The notes under the pieces are model-generated. The model was not told the DNA's origin and searched no databases. It saw only the letters and a program-made list of their open reading frames with translations. Positions 16,513-25,058 of a stretch of 37,707 bases of DNA are shown in pieces (the first letter of the stretch is position 1; each line of letters opens with the position of its first letter). Position numbers and translations under genes: made by a program. This stretch comes from Betaproteobacteria bacterium (GTDB taxonomy: Bacteria; Pseudomonadota; Gammaproteobacteria; Burkholderiales; Rhodocyclaceae). The stretch is taken from the NCBI GenBank assembly GCA_016868295.1, contig VGHJ01000023.1:1-37707 (forward strand). The letters are read 5' to 3'.

Positions 16513-17234
16513 TCGAGCCAGATCAGAGAGGCCATGCGGCCGGTGGCCTTGTCGCGACGGAAGGAATAGAAGCGCTCCGCCTCGCTGAGGGTGCAGCAGC
16601 CGCCGCCGAAAACGCGCGAAACGCCTGCCGCGTTCAGGCGCTGCCCGGCCAGGCGATAGAGATCGGCCAGCCACTTGCCGTTCTCTTTCACCACGAAGGC
16701 GGCCGCTGCCTCGGGCGCATGCGCGAGGAAAGCCTCGCGCACGTCCGCGCCGACCTCGAAGGCGCGCGGGCCGATGGCCGGACCAAGCCAGGCCAGCAGG
16801 CCTTGCGCCGGCACCTGCATCGCGGCCACCGCCGCCTCGATCACGCCGCCCGCCAGGCCGCGCCAGCCGGCATGCGCCACGGCGACCACCGAGCCGGTGT
16901 CATCGCACAGCAGCAGCGGCAGGCAGTCGGCCGTCTGTACCACGCACACCGCGTGCTTCTGGCGCGAGAAGGCGGCATCGGCCTCGACGCCGCATGCGGC
17001 GCCGGCCGCATCGACGACGCGCCGGCCGTGCACCTGGTTCAGCCACGCCGGGTCCGCCGGCAGATGCGCGCGCAGGCGGCGGCGGTTCTCCATCACGGCC
17101 GCCGGATCGTCGCCGACATGCGTGGCGAGGTTCATCGATTCATAGGGGCCGATGCTGACGCCGCCCGCGCGTGTCGTGACGAGGGCGCGCACATTCGCCG
17201 GCGCCGGCCAGTCGGGAACGATCCAGTCCGTCAT
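16509..17234 (-). CDS. pgeF: Laccase-domain protein, peptidoglycan editing factor PgeF (YfiH)
   Basis: A 241-residue protein of the DUF152/YfiH family. Conserved metal- and catalytic-site motifs are visible: NQVHG with H69, TADCLP with C104, HAGWRG with H121, and GPAIGP. In E. coli the family edits cytoplasmic peptidoglycan precursors that carry L-serine in place of L-alanine; other members act on purine nucleosides. The ATG at 17234 overlaps the rluD stop (ATGA, 17231-17234), and its own stop overlaps the EamA start. The rluD-pgeF order is widely conserved in proteobacteria. Confidence 0.94.
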   Translation of the reverse strand: MTDWIVPDWPAPANVRALVTTRAGGVSIGPYESMNLATHVGDDPAAVMENRRRLRAHLPADPAWLNQVHGRRVVDAAGAACGVEADAAFSRQKHAVCVVQTADCLPLLLCDDTGSVVAVAHAGWRGLAGGVIEAAVAAMQVPAQGLLAWLGPAIGPRAFEVGADVREAFLAHAPEAAAAFVVKENGKWLADLYRLAGQRLNAAGVSRVFGGGCCTLSEAERFYSFRRDKATGRMASLIWLE

Positions 17235-18190
17235 GCCGCTTCGGCCCGCAGCGATTCGAGCAACTGCGCCATATCCTCCGGCAGCGGCGCCTCCCAGCCC
17301 ATCACTTCGCCCGTCGCCGGATGCGCGAGCGCCAGGCGCCAGGCATGCAGGGCCTGGCGCGCGAAACCGTCCAGCGGCGCCGGCGCCTTGCGACGCGGCC
17401 CGTACACCGGATCCCCCACCAGCGGATGGCCGATCTCGGCCATGTGCACGCGGATCTGGTGGGTGCGTCCCGTCTCCAGCGCGCATTCGAGCAGCGTGGC
17501 GCGGGCGAAGCGCTCCAGCACGCGATAGTGCGTACGCGCGGCGCGTCCGGAGCCGACCACGGCCATCTTTGTGCGGCTCACCGGGTGGCGGCCGATGGGC
17601 GCGTCGACCGCGCCGTCGCGCGCGACGCGCCCATGCGCCAGCGCGAGATAGTGGCGCTTCACCGTGCGCGCGGCGAGCTGGCGCACGAGATCGGTCTGCG
17701 CTTCCAGCGTCTTGGCGACGACGAGCAGGCCGCTGGTGTCCTTGTCGAGCCGGTGCACGATGCCGGCGCGCGGGATGGCGGCGAGCTGCGGCGCGTGGTG
17801 CAGCAGCGCATTCAGCATCGTGCCCTGCCAGTTGCCGCTGCCCGGGTGCACCACCAGCCCGGCCGGCTTGTTCACCACCAGGATGTGCGCGTCCTCGTGC
17901 AGGATCGCCAGGGGAATGTCCTCCGGCTGCCGCGCGCCGGCCTCCGGCGGCGCGACGGCTTCCAGCCGGATGCGCTCGCCGCCCCACACCTTGCGTTTGG
18001 CGTCGGCCGCCGTGTCGTCGACACTGACTTTTCCCTGCTTCACCCAGGCCGCCAGGCGGCTGCGCGAATGCTCCGGCAGCAGGCGCGCCAGCGCCTGGTC
18101 GAGGCGCAGGCCGGCGCATTCGGCGGGAATCTCCAGGACTTGCGCCGGCGGTGGGATATAATCGGCGCGGTTCGAATTCGAGGCTTTCAC
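17231..18190 (-). CDS. rluD: 23S rRNA pseudouridine synthase RluD
   Basis: A 319-residue enzyme that makes pseudouridines in helix 69 of 23S rRNA. The N-terminus (about 18-80) is an S4 RNA-binding domain (GLRLDQALARLLPEHSRSRL), and the catalytic domain carries GIVHRLDKDTSG with D149. The only reasonable start is GTG 18190, directly abutting the ATG of divergent bamD at 18191, so the two 5' ends touch and each promoter must lie in the other gene. The motif AAAAGTCAGT falls at 18032-18023 and encodes Lys-Val-Ser within the S4 domain. Position opposite bamD is the classic arrangement. Confidence 0.95.
   Translation of the reverse strand: MKASNSNRADYIPPPAQVLEIPAECAGLRLDQALARLLPEHSRSRLAAWVKQGKVSVDDTAADAKRKVWGGERIRLEAVAPPEAGARQPEDIPLAILHEDAHILVVNKPAGLVVHPGSGNWQGTMLNALLHHAPQLAAIPRAGIVHRLDKDTSGLLVVAKTLEAQTDLVRQLAARTVKRHYLALAHGRVARDGAVDAPIGRHPVSRTKMAVVGSGRAARTHYRVLERFARATLLECALETGRTHQIRVHMAEIGHPLVGDPVYGPRRKAPAPLDGFARQALHAWRLALAHPATGEVMGWEAPLPEDMAQLLESLRAEAA
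18157..18162 (+). promoter_or_regulatory. Candidate -10 box for bamD
   Basis: A perfect TATAAT lies 28 bases before the bamD ATG, inside the 5' end of rluD. No good -35 is found at 16-18 bases, so this is tentative. A GAGG ribosome site lies 7 bases before the ATG. Confidence 0.4.
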
Positions 18191-18976
18191 ATGCGTAGTC
18201 TAGCTTTAATTCTCGTCCTGCTGATCGGCGGCTGCGGCCTGCTGCCGGAGCTGAAGGACGAGACCGCCGGCTGGTCGGCCAACCGGCTGTATTCCGCCGC
18301 CAAGGAGGCCATGGGCGACGGCTCCTACGACAAGGCCGTCAAGTACTTCGAGATCCTCGAGGCGCGCTACCCCTACGGCCGCTACGCGCAGCAGGCGCAG
18401 ATCGAGATCGCCTACGCCTACTACAAGGCCAACGAGCCGGCCAACGCCATCGCCGCCTGCGACCGCTTCATCAAGCTGCACCCGAACCATCCGAACGTCG
18501 ACTACGCCTACTACCTGAAGGGGCTGGTGAATTTCAACGAGGACCTCGGCATCCTGGGCTACATCAGCATGCAGGACCTGACCGAGCGCGACCCCAAGGC
18601 GGCGCGCGAAGCCTTCGAGGCCTTCAAGGAACTGGTGGCCCGCTACCCGAGCAGCAAGTACGCCGCCGACGCCACGGCGCGCATGAAATACCTGATCAAC
18701 GCCATGGCCTCGCACGAGGTCCATGTCGCCCACTACTACCTGCGGCGCGGCGCATTCGTCGCGGCCGCCAACCGCGCCCAGACGGCGGTGAAGACCTATC
18801 CCGGCGCACCGGCCAGCGAGGAAGCCCTCTTCATCATGGTGAAGGCCTACGACGCGCTCGGCCTCACCGACCTGCGCGACGACGCCGAGCGCGTCATGCG
18901 CACCAACTTCCCCAGCAGCGACTACTACAACAAGCGCGGCCTCGATCGCAAGGAGCCCTGGTGGCGCCTGTGGTAA
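18191..18976 (+). CDS. bamD: Outer-membrane assembly lipoprotein BamD (ComL)
   Basis: A 261-residue lipoprotein of the BAM complex that inserts beta-barrel proteins in the outer membrane. A short signal peptide ends in the lipobox LIGGC, with lipidated C15. The mature part is five TPR-like helical pairs (about 28-245), starting YSAAKEAMGDGSYDKAVKYFE and including the BamD-typical RYPYGRYAQQAQIEIAYAYYK. Length and motifs are those of the family. It is divergent from rluD, as in other proteobacteria, and convergent with the universal stress protein gene 28 bases downstream. Confidence 0.96.
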   Translation: MRSLALILVLLIGGCGLLPELKDETAGWSANRLYSAAKEAMGDGSYDKAVKYFEILEARYPYGRYAQQAQIEIAYAYYKANEPANAIAACDRFIKLHPNHPNVDYAYYLKGLVNFNEDLGILGYISMQDLTERDPKAAREAFEAFKELVARYPSSKYAADATARMKYLINAMASHEVHVAHYYLRRGAFVAAANRAQTAVKTYPGAPASEEALFIMVKAYDALGLTDLRDDAERVMRTNFPSSDYYNKRGLDRKEPWWRLW

Positions 18977-19004
18977 GGCGCTAGGCCGGGCGCCCGCGCC
19001 GGAC

Positions 19005-19439
19005 CTACCTGCCGATCGCGATCAGCACGCTGCAGGGCGCGTCCTCGATGAGGGAAGCGCCCACCGAGCCCTTCCACCAGCGCGACATGAAGAAGCCGTG
19101 GCGGCGGTGGCCGACGACGACGAGATCGGCGCCCAGTTCCCCGGCGATGCGGCAGATCTCGTCCACCGGCTCGCCGGTGACGAGGTGGCCCTGCGCCGTC
19201 ACCCCGCGCTCGGCGAGCAGCTTCAGCCCCTCTTCGAGGATCTCGCGGAAGCGCCGGTTCTCCTCGTCCTGCAGGCTGTCCGGCACGAAGCCCTCGGTCA
19301 GGTAGAGGCCGGCCATCAGCGGCGCCACCGCCAGCAGGTGGATCTCGGCATGCAGGAAGTTGTTGATGTCGGCGCACTCGAGCAGCGCGCTGCGTCCGCT
19401 CTGCGAACCGTCGTAGGCCAACAGCACTTTGCGGTACAT
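19005..19439 (-). CDS. Universal stress protein, UspA family
   Basis: A 144-residue single-domain Usp (KVLLAYDGSQSGRSALLE start; D9 and a late VVVGHRRHGFFMSRWWKGSVG loop). The loop keeps the Gly and Gly-Ser that bind nucleotide phosphates in ATP-binding members, though with Arg, His and Trp residues unlike classical UspA. An excellent ribosome site, GGAGG, lies 6 bases before ATG 19439. Upstream there are a plausible promoter (19475-19503) and a 15-bp perfect palindrome at the predicted start of transcription, so it is likely to be controlled on its own. It stands alone between bamD and a fatty-acid gene. Confidence 0.93.
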   Translation of the reverse strand: MYRKVLLAYDGSQSGRSALLECADINNFLHAEIHLLAVAPLMAGLYLTEGFVPDSLQDEENRRFREILEEGLKLLAERGVTAQGHLVTGEPVDEICRIAGELGADLVVVGHRRHGFFMSRWWKGSVGASLIEDAPCSVLIAIGR

Positions 19440-19455
19440 CGCTCACCTCCACTCT

Positions 19456-19470
19456 GCATCGTTTCGATGC
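19456..19470. promoter_or_regulatory. Perfect palindrome in the universal stress gene leader
   Basis: GCATCG-TTT-CGATGC, a 6-bp inverted repeat around a 3-base centre. It covers the predicted transcription start of the usp gene and ends 10 bases or so before its ribosome site, so it may be an operator or a 5' hairpin of the message. Confidence 0.4.
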
Positions 19471-19474
19471 GCCG

Positions 19475-19503
19475 ATGGTAATGGAAGAGCCCCGACGCTT
19501 CAA
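19475..19503 (-). promoter_or_regulatory. Candidate promoter of the universal stress protein gene
   Basis: On the minus strand, TTGAAG (19503-19498), a 17-base spacer, and TACCAT (19480-19475). Predicted start of transcription is near 19468, inside the palindrome at 19456-19470. Confidence 0.45.
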
Positions 19504-19541
19504 TCGTGACATATACTTCGGCGTCCCCGACGCAGACCGCC

Positions 19542-21068
19542 ATGAAACCCGACATCGACTCCCCCGCTCTCACGCTCGGCATCGCCGGCGCCGGCGCCAT
19601 GGGCCGCGGCATCGCGCAGATCGCCGCCCAGGCCGGCATCCGCGTGCGCCTGTTCGATCTCGCCCCCGGCGCCGCCGCCGCGGCGCGCGAGGCGATCGGC
19701 GCCACCCTCCAGGGACTTGCCGTCAAGGGCAAGGTCACGACGGAGGCCGCCGCGGCCGCCGCCGCCCGCATCGAACCGGCGGCCGCACTCGACGCCTTCG
19801 CCGACTGCCAGATCGTGATCGAGGCCATCGTCGAAAAGCTGGAGGCCAAGGGCGCGCTGTTGCGCGACCTGGAAGGCGTCGTCGCCGAAGACTGCATCCT
19901 CGCCAGCAACACCTCCTCGCTCTCCGTCACCGAGATCGCCGCCGCGCTGAAGCAACCCGGCCGCGTCGCCGGCTACCACTTCTTCAACCCGGTGCCGCTG
20001 ATGAAGGTGGTCGAGGTGGTCGACGCCCTGCTCACCGAGCCGTGGGTGGGCGAGGCGCTGACGCAACTGGCGCATCGCATGGGGCACGCGCCGGTGCGCG
20101 CCAGGGACACGCCCGGCTTCATCGTGAACCACGCCGGGCGCGGCTACGTCACCGAGGCCTTGCGCCTGCTCGGCGAGAACGTCGCGGCGTTCCATGTCAT
20201 CGACGCCGTGCTGCGCGACGCCGGCGGCTTCCGCATGGGCCCCTTCGAGCTGCTCGACCTCACCGGCCTCGACGTCTCGCACCCGGTGATGGAATCGATC
20301 TACCGCCAGTACTACGAGGAGCCGCGCTACCGCCCCTCGGCGCTGGCCGCGCAGCGCCTCGCCGGCGGGCTGCTCGGCCGCAAGAGCGGGCGCGGCTTCT
20401 ACAGCTACGCGGGCGGCAAGCAGCAGACGTTCCCCGACGCCGCGGCGCCCGGCGCGCGGCCGCAACGGGTGTGGATCAGCCCGGCGCGGCCGGAACTGGC
20501 GCGGCGCGTCGCCGAGCTGGTGCAGCGCCTCGGCGGCAGCTTCGGCAAAAGTCAGTCCCCGCAGGACGGCGACCTGATCGTCGTCACGCCGCTCGGCGAG
20601 GACGCCAGCGCCTGCGCCGCGCGCGAAGGGCTCGATCCGGCGCGCACCGTCGCCATCGACGCGCTCTTCGGCCTGGAGAAGCGCCGCACGCTGATGACGA
20701 CGCCGCTCACCGCGGCGGCGGCGCGCGACGAAGCGCACGGCCTCTTCGCCGCCGACGGCGTGCCGGTCGGCGTGATCCGCGACAGCGCCGGCCTCGTCGC
20801 CCAGCGCGTCGTCGCCCACATCGTGAACATCGGCTGCGACATCGCCCAGCAGGGCATCGCCACGCCCGCGGACATCGACCGCGCCGTGATGCTCGGCCTC
20901 GGCTATCCGAAGGGCCCGCTGGCCCTGGGCGACTCGGTCGGCGCGCGCACCGTGCTCGCCATCCTCGAGGGCCTGCAGCAGGGGAGCGGCGACCCGCGCT
21001 ACCGCCCCAGCCCCTGGCTCAGGCGGCGCGCCCTCCTCGGCGCCTCGCTGCTGACTGCCGAAGCGTGA
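19542..21068 (+). CDS. 3-Hydroxyacyl-CoA dehydrogenase (PaaH/3-hydroxybutyryl-CoA dehydrogenase type)
   Basis: A 508-residue NAD-dependent enzyme with two C-terminal helical domains. The Rossmann motif is GAGAMG (16-21), the catalytic histidine H146 is in YHFFNPVPLMKVVEVV with glutamate E158, and SNTSS (122-126) completes the site. A first 3HCDH domain (about 190-285) ends in GRKSGRGFYSY and a second copy occupies about 400-490. PaaH-type proteins of this length oxidise 3-hydroxyadipyl-CoA or 3-hydroxybutyryl-CoA; the exact substrate is unclear. ATG 19542 is preferred to an upstream GTG at 19506. The stop overlaps the next start (GTGA). The AAAAGTCAG word lies at 20547-20555. Confidence 0.92.
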   Translation: MKPDIDSPALTLGIAGAGAMGRGIAQIAAQAGIRVRLFDLAPGAAAAAREAIGATLQGLAVKGKVTTEAAAAAAARIEPAAALDAFADCQIVIEAIVEKLEAKGALLRDLEGVVAEDCILASNTSSLSVTEIAAALKQPGRVAGYHFFNPVPLMKVVEVVDALLTEPWVGEALTQLAHRMGHAPVRARDTPGFIVNHAGRGYVTEALRLLGENVAAFHVIDAVLRDAGGFRMGPFELLDLTGLDVSHPVMESIYRQYYEEPRYRPSALAAQRLAGGLLGRKSGRGFYSYAGGKQQTFPDAAAPGARPQRVWISPARPELARRVAELVQRLGGSFGKSQSPQDGDLIVVTPLGEDASACAAREGLDPARTVAIDALFGLEKRRTLMTTPLTAAAARDEAHGLFAADGVPVGVIRDSAGLVAQRVVAHIVNIGCDIAQQGIATPADIDRAVMLGLGYPKGPLALGDSVGARTVLAILEGLQQGSGDPRYRPSPWLRRRALLGASLLTAEA

Positions 21069-21742
21069 GCGGCGTCCGGCGCCCGAACCGCCTGGTCGAC
21101 TGGGACGCGATCGACACCGTCCTGCTCGACATGGACGGCACCCTGCTCGACCTGCATTTCGACAACCACTTCTGGCAGGAGCACGTGCCGGTGCGCTACG
21201 CCGAACGGCACGGCCTGCCGCATGCGGAGGCGCGCAGCCGCCTCGTCGACACCTACCGCGCCAAGGCCGGCACGCTCGACTGGTACTGCGTGGACTACTG
21301 GACGCGCACGCTGCAGCTCGACATCGCGCGACTGAAGGAGGAAGTGGCCCATCTCATCGCCGTGCATCCCGACGTGCCGCGCTTTCTCGAAGCGCTGCGC
21401 GCCGCCGGCAAGGGCGTCGCGCTCGTCACCAACGCCCACCGGAAGAGCCTGTCGCTGAAGATGGCGCGCACCGGGCTGCGGGTGCATTTCGATCTCCTCG
21501 TCACCTCGCACGAGGTCGGCCTGCCGAAGGAGGACCCGGCCTTCTGGCCGGCGCTGCGCGCCCTGCTGCCGTACGACCCGGCGCGCACTCTGCTCATCGA
21601 CGACAGCCTGCCGGTGCTGCGCGCGGCGCGCGCGGCCGGCATCGCCCGCCTGCTCGCCGTCTATCGCCCCGACACGCGCCAGCCCGAGAAGGACGTCGGC
21701 GAGTTCGCCGCCCTGCGTCACTTCTCGGAAATCACGCCCTAG
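21065..21742 (+). CDS. yrfG: HAD-family GMP/IMP nucleotidase (YrfG-like)
   Basis: A 225-residue phosphatase of the HAD superfamily. Motif I is LLDMDGTLLDLHFDN with D22 and D24, motif II TNAHRKS, motif III around GLPKEDPAFW, and motif IV LLIDDSLPVL. The DGTLLDL-x-FDN-x-FW run is distinctive of YrfG, which dephosphorylates purine nucleoside monophosphates in E. coli. It begins at a GTG (21065) overlapping the stop of the hydroxyacyl-CoA dehydrogenase, so expression is coupled despite unrelated functions. Its TAG stop shares the palindrome CTAG with the stop of the convergent pentapeptide gene. Confidence 0.9.
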   Translation: MSGVRRPNRLVDWDAIDTVLLDMDGTLLDLHFDNHFWQEHVPVRYAERHGLPHAEARSRLVDTYRAKAGTLDWYCVDYWTRTLQLDIARLKEEVAHLIAVHPDVPRFLEALRAAGKGVALVTNAHRKSLSLKMARTGLRVHFDLLVTSHEVGLPKEDPAFWPALRALLPYDPARTLLIDDSLPVLRAARAAGIARLLAVYRPDTRQPEKDVGEFAALRHFSEITP

Positions 21743-22506
21743 CGCCGCTCGCGCACCACGAAGGGTTCGATGAGCGCCTCCTGCACCGAAGCCGGGCGGT
21801 TGCGCGCCTGCGCGAAGTCGGCGTTCCAGACGTCGGCGTTGGCCAGGTCGGCGCCCGACAGGTCGGCATCCTTGAAGACGGCGAAGCGCAAGGTGGCGCC
21901 CAGCAGCTTGGTGCCGACGAGCTTGGCGCCGGTGAAGTCGGCGTTCTCGGCGGCGGCGCCGGTGAGGTCGGCGCCCGACAGGTCGGTGCCGACCAGCTTC
22001 GCGCCCGAAAACACGCCGCGGAAACTGTAGCAGCCGCGCAGCGAGCCGCCGGACAGATCGATGCCCTCCATCAGGATGTCCTTCAGGTGGGCGCCGGCGA
22101 AGTCGGCCCGCACGGCGCGGGTGTTGATCAGGTTCGAGCCGAACAGGTAGGCGCCGTTCAGGCGCGCGTCGTCGAGGTCGGCTTCGTCGAAGGTGGCGTG
22201 GAACAGGTCGGCGTTGCGCAGGTCGGCGCCCTTCATCCGCGCGCCGGTGAAGTTGGCCCACTTGGCGTTGGCGCCGCGCAAGTCGGCCTCGTCGAGGCGC
22301 GCCTTGCGCAGGTCGGCGTTCTCCAGCTTGGCGCCGGCCAGGCGCGCGCCGCGCAGATCCCGGCCGGCCAGTTTGGCGCGCGAGAGGTCGCAGGACGACA
22401 GATCGGTGCGCGCCGCCGGGCTCCGGCAGTCGCCGGGAGGCAGGTCGGCCGCCACGGCGGCCGTCGCGACGGCGCCCAGCGCAGCGAGAAAACAGGTAGT
22501 TTTCAT
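21739..22506 (-). CDS. Secreted pentapeptide-repeat protein
   Basis: A 255-residue protein with a signal peptide (about 1-20, ending VAA before DLPPGDC) followed by some 35 consecutive A(D/N)LXX-type five-residue repeats (about 33-238), which should fold as a right-handed quadrilateral beta-helix. Two cysteines (C27 and C39) near the start of the helix could form a disulphide in the periplasm. The role is unknown; cytoplasmic relatives mimic DNA or act as binding scaffolds, but an exported one must act elsewhere. A GGAGG ribosome site precedes ATG 22506. It is divergent from the spermidine-synthase-like gene. Confidence 0.9.
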   Translation of the reverse strand: MKTTCFLAALGAVATAAVAADLPPGDCRSPAARTDLSSCDLSRAKLAGRDLRGARLAGAKLENADLRKARLDEADLRGANAKWANFTGARMKGADLRNADLFHATFDEADLDDARLNGAYLFGSNLINTRAVRADFAGAHLKDILMEGIDLSGGSLRGCYSFRGVFSGAKLVGTDLSGADLTGAAAENADFTGAKLVGTKLLGATLRFAVFKDADLSGADLANADVWNADFAQARNRPASVQEALIEPFVVRERR

Positions 22507-22581
22507 GGCCCCTCCGCCGTGTCATGGAGACTATGACTTTTCCACGACATCATAAACACTTCCCGGGACATTTCCATTAGG

Positions 22582-24627
22582 ATGGCGGCCACCGCCAATT
22601 CATCGGAATCCATGCCCCTCTTCGCCGTCACCGTCTTCCTCTCGGCCTTCCTGCTGTTCCAGATCCAGCCGATGGTGGCGAAGATGATCCTGCCCTGGTT
22701 CGGCGGCTCCTCGTCGGTGTGGAGCACCTGCATGGTGTTCTTCCAGGCCGAGCTGCTGCTCGGCTATTTCTACGTGCATTGGCTGCACGAGACGCTGGCG
22801 CCGCGCAGGCAGACCCTGGTGCACGTGGCGCTGCTGCTGGCCAGCCTCGCCACCCTGCCGGTGGCGGCCGACCCGTCGTGGACGGAGACGGCGCAGGCCC
22901 ACCCCACACTCAGCGTGCTCGGCGTGCTGGCCTTCGCCGTCGGCCTGCCCTACCTGCTGCTGTCGACCACCGGCCCGCTGATGCAGGCCTGGTATGCGCG
23001 CGCTTTCGCCGGCGTCATGCCCTACCGGCTCTACGCCCTGTCCAACCTCGCCTCGATGCTGGCGCTGCTCAGCTATCCGGTGCTGGTGGAACCCTTCCTC
23101 GAACTGCGCGGCCAGTCGTGGACCTGGTCGGCCGGTTATGCCGCCTTTGTCGCCGCCTGCGCCGCGACGGCGTGGTGGACATGGCGCCTGGTGTCGGCCG
23201 AGCGCGAGACGGTGCACGGCGCCGGCGCGACCGACGTGCCGCGCCCGTCCTGGCGCGACTGCCTGCTCTGGGCCGGCCTGGCGATGACGGCCTCGACGCT
23301 CCTGCTGGCGATGACGCGCCACCTGACGCAGGACGTGGCGCCGGTGCCCTTCCTCTGGGTGCTGCCGCTCTCCCTCTACCTGCTCAGCTTCATCCTCTGC
23401 TTCGACGCGCCGCGCTACTACGTGCGGCCGCTCTTTCTCGCCGCGCTGCCCTTCGCTTTCTTCGGCATGGACGCCATGCTGGACGAGGGCATGGACGTCG
23501 CGGCGATGATCGCGCTGATCTCCGCGGCGCTCTTCGTCTTCTGCATGGTCTGCCACGGCGAGCTGGTGCGCCGCAAACCCCACCCGCGCCACCTGACCTT
23601 GTTCTACCTGATGCTCTCGCTCGGCGGTGCGCTGGGCGGCATGTTCGTCGGCCTCGTCGCGCCGGCGGTGTTCAACGCCTACTTCGAGTTACCGATCGGT
23701 CTGTTCCTCTGCGCCCTGCTGGTGACGATCGTGCTGTGGCGCGAGCTGAAGCCGGTCTGGCGCATCCTGCTGCTCGTCGCCCTGTGCGGCTACGGCTGGC
23801 GGCTCGCCGACGTATCGAGGGAATTCGTCGACGGCTACCGTGTCGTCGTACGCAATTTCTACAGCCAGCTGCGCGTCTCGGAAAGACACGACGACCCGGC
23901 GGGACCGAAGCGCGTCATGGTGCACGGACGCATCAATCACGGCGAGCAGTTCCTGGCGCCCGAGCACCGCCGCACGCCGGCCACCTACTATTGCCATGAG
24001 TCCGGCGTCGGCCGCGCCCTGTTCGCCCTGCCGCAGGACCGCCCCCTCAAGCTCGGCATGCTCGGGCTGGGCACCGGCACGCTGGCCGCCTACGGGCGCA
24101 GCGGCGACGAGATGCGCATCTACGAAATCAACGAGCAGGTGCTCGATCTGGCGCGCAGCGAATTCACCTATCTGTCGGATTCGCCCGCGCGCATCGTGCC
24201 GGTGCTGGGCGACGGCCGCCTGATGCTGGAGCGCGAGCCGGACCAGGGCTTCGACCTGCTCGCCATCGACGCCTTCTCCGGCGACTCCATCCCGGCCCAC
24301 CTGCTCACCCTCGAGTCGATGCGCATCTATCTGCGCCATCTGCGGCCCGACGGCATCCTCGCCGTGCATATCACCAACCGCTATCTCGACCTGCGGCCGG
24401 TGATGGCCGCCGCCGCGCAGCACTACGGCAAGACGGCCCTGCTCTATGAACTGGAGAACGTCGATGACAACGACTTCTGCAGCAGATCGGACTGGGTATT
24501 GATCATGAGCCCGGAGCGCGCCCGGGCGCTGCCGCTGGTGATGAACGACGGCGAGGAACTGAAGGCGAAGCCCGGCTTCCGCCCCTGGACGGACAGTTTC
24601 TCCAACCTGTTCAGCGTGATTCGCTAG
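22582..24627 (+). CDS. Membrane-anchored spermidine synthase-like protein (fused MFS/spermidine synthase family)
   Basis: A 681-residue protein. The first 415 or so residues are a multi-helix membrane domain (LPWFGGSSSVWSTCMVFFQAEL and LLLSTTGPLMQAWYAR are family hallmarks), and the C-terminal part (about 430-680) is a soluble domain with the SAM-type motif LGLGTGT (494-500) and LLAIDAFSGDSIPAHLLT (about 557-574). The DAFSGD segment aligns with the catalytic region of spermidine synthases, but the true reaction of these membrane forms is not established. ATG 22582 is used; ATG 22612 with GGA upstream is an alternative start, shortening it by ten residues. A strong bidirectional terminator follows. 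Confidence 0.88.
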   Translation: MAATANSSESMPLFAVTVFLSAFLLFQIQPMVAKMILPWFGGSSSVWSTCMVFFQAELLLGYFYVHWLHETLAPRRQTLVHVALLLASLATLPVAADPSWTETAQAHPTLSVLGVLAFAVGLPYLLLSTTGPLMQAWYARAFAGVMPYRLYALSNLASMLALLSYPVLVEPFLELRGQSWTWSAGYAAFVAACAATAWWTWRLVSAERETVHGAGATDVPRPSWRDCLLWAGLAMTASTLLLAMTRHLTQDVAPVPFLWVLPLSLYLLSFILCFDAPRYYVRPLFLAALPFAFFGMDAMLDEGMDVAAMIALISAALFVFCMVCHGELVRRKPHPRHLTLFYLMLSLGGALGGMFVGLVAPAVFNAYFELPIGLFLCALLVTIVLWRELKPVWRILLLVALCGYGWRLADVSREFVDGYRVVVRNFYSQLRVSERHDDPAGPKRVMVHGRINHGEQFLAPEHRRTPATYYCHESGVGRALFALPQDRPLKLGMLGLGTGTLAAYGRSGDEMRIYEINEQVLDLARSEFTYLSDSPARIVPVLGDGRLMLEREPDQGFDLLAIDAFSGDSIPAHLLTLESMRIYLRHLRPDGILAVHITNRYLDLRPVMAAAAQHYGKTALLYELENVDDNDFCSRSDWVLIMSPERARALPLVMNDGEELKAKPGFRPWTDSFSNLFSVIR

Positions 24628-24632
24628 CGAAA

Positions 24633-24658
24633 AAAAACCCCGGCTTGCCGGGGTTTTT
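24633..24658. terminator. Bidirectional Rho-independent terminator
   Basis: AAAAACCCCGGC, loop TT, GCCGGGGTTTTT: a perfect 12-bp stem with A and T runs on either side. It lies between the convergent spermidine-synthase-like and cold-shock genes and can serve both. Confidence 0.93.
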
Positions 24659-24675
24659 CAATTCGTGCCTGAGAC

Positions 24676-24879
24676 TTACAGGGGCTTGATGTTCGCCGCC
24701 TGCTTGCCTTTCGGGCCGGTGGCCTCGTCGTAGGAGACCTTCTGGCCTTCCTTGAGAGACTTGAAGCCGCTGGACTGGATCGCCGAGAAATGCGCGAAGA
24801 GATCTTCGCCGCCATTGTCCGGGGTGATGAAGCCGAAGCCTTTGGCATCGTTGAACCACTTGACTGTACCTGTTGCCAT
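24676..24879 (-). CDS. Cold-shock protein, CspA family
   Basis: A 67-residue single OB-fold RNA chaperone. RNP1 is KGFGFI (13-18) and RNP2 DLFAHF (26-31); the rest matches the family end to end. ATG 24879 follows an AGGA-rich ribosome site. The predicted promoter at 24994-25022 would give a leader of about 108 bases, the kind of long leader that makes csp genes responsive to temperature. Which paralogue of the csp set it is cannot be decided. Confidence 0.96.
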   Translation of the reverse strand: MATGTVKWFNDAKGFGFITPDNGGEDLFAHFSAIQSSGFKSLKEGQKVSYDEATGPKGKQAANIKPL

Positions 24880-24993
24880 ATTTCCTATCCTAAAAAAATG
24901 AAGGGCGACTGCCCGACGGTTCGTTCGTGTACCCAGAACCGAAATGGCAGTTGCGTACCGTCATTTGCTGCTTGAGTCCGAGCGAATGCCGGC

Positions 24994-25022
24994 ATTGAAC
25001 CCGTAACGCGGCAATAAATCAA
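24994..25022 (-). promoter_or_regulatory. Candidate promoter and long leader of the cold-shock gene
   Basis: On the minus strand, TTGATT (25022-25017), 17-base spacer, TTCAAT (24999-24994). The leader from about 24987 to 24880 includes GGGC-AGTC-GCCC, a short hairpin. Long structured leaders are normal for cspA-type genes. Confidence 0.35.
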
Positions 25023-25058
25023 GCTTTTTTTGATGAATCCGGGGCATCCCGGGGCGAT

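Noticed and set aside
18977-19004. GC-rich inverted repeat between bamD and the stress gene as a terminator
   Set aside because: Imperfect symmetry and no T tract on either strand.
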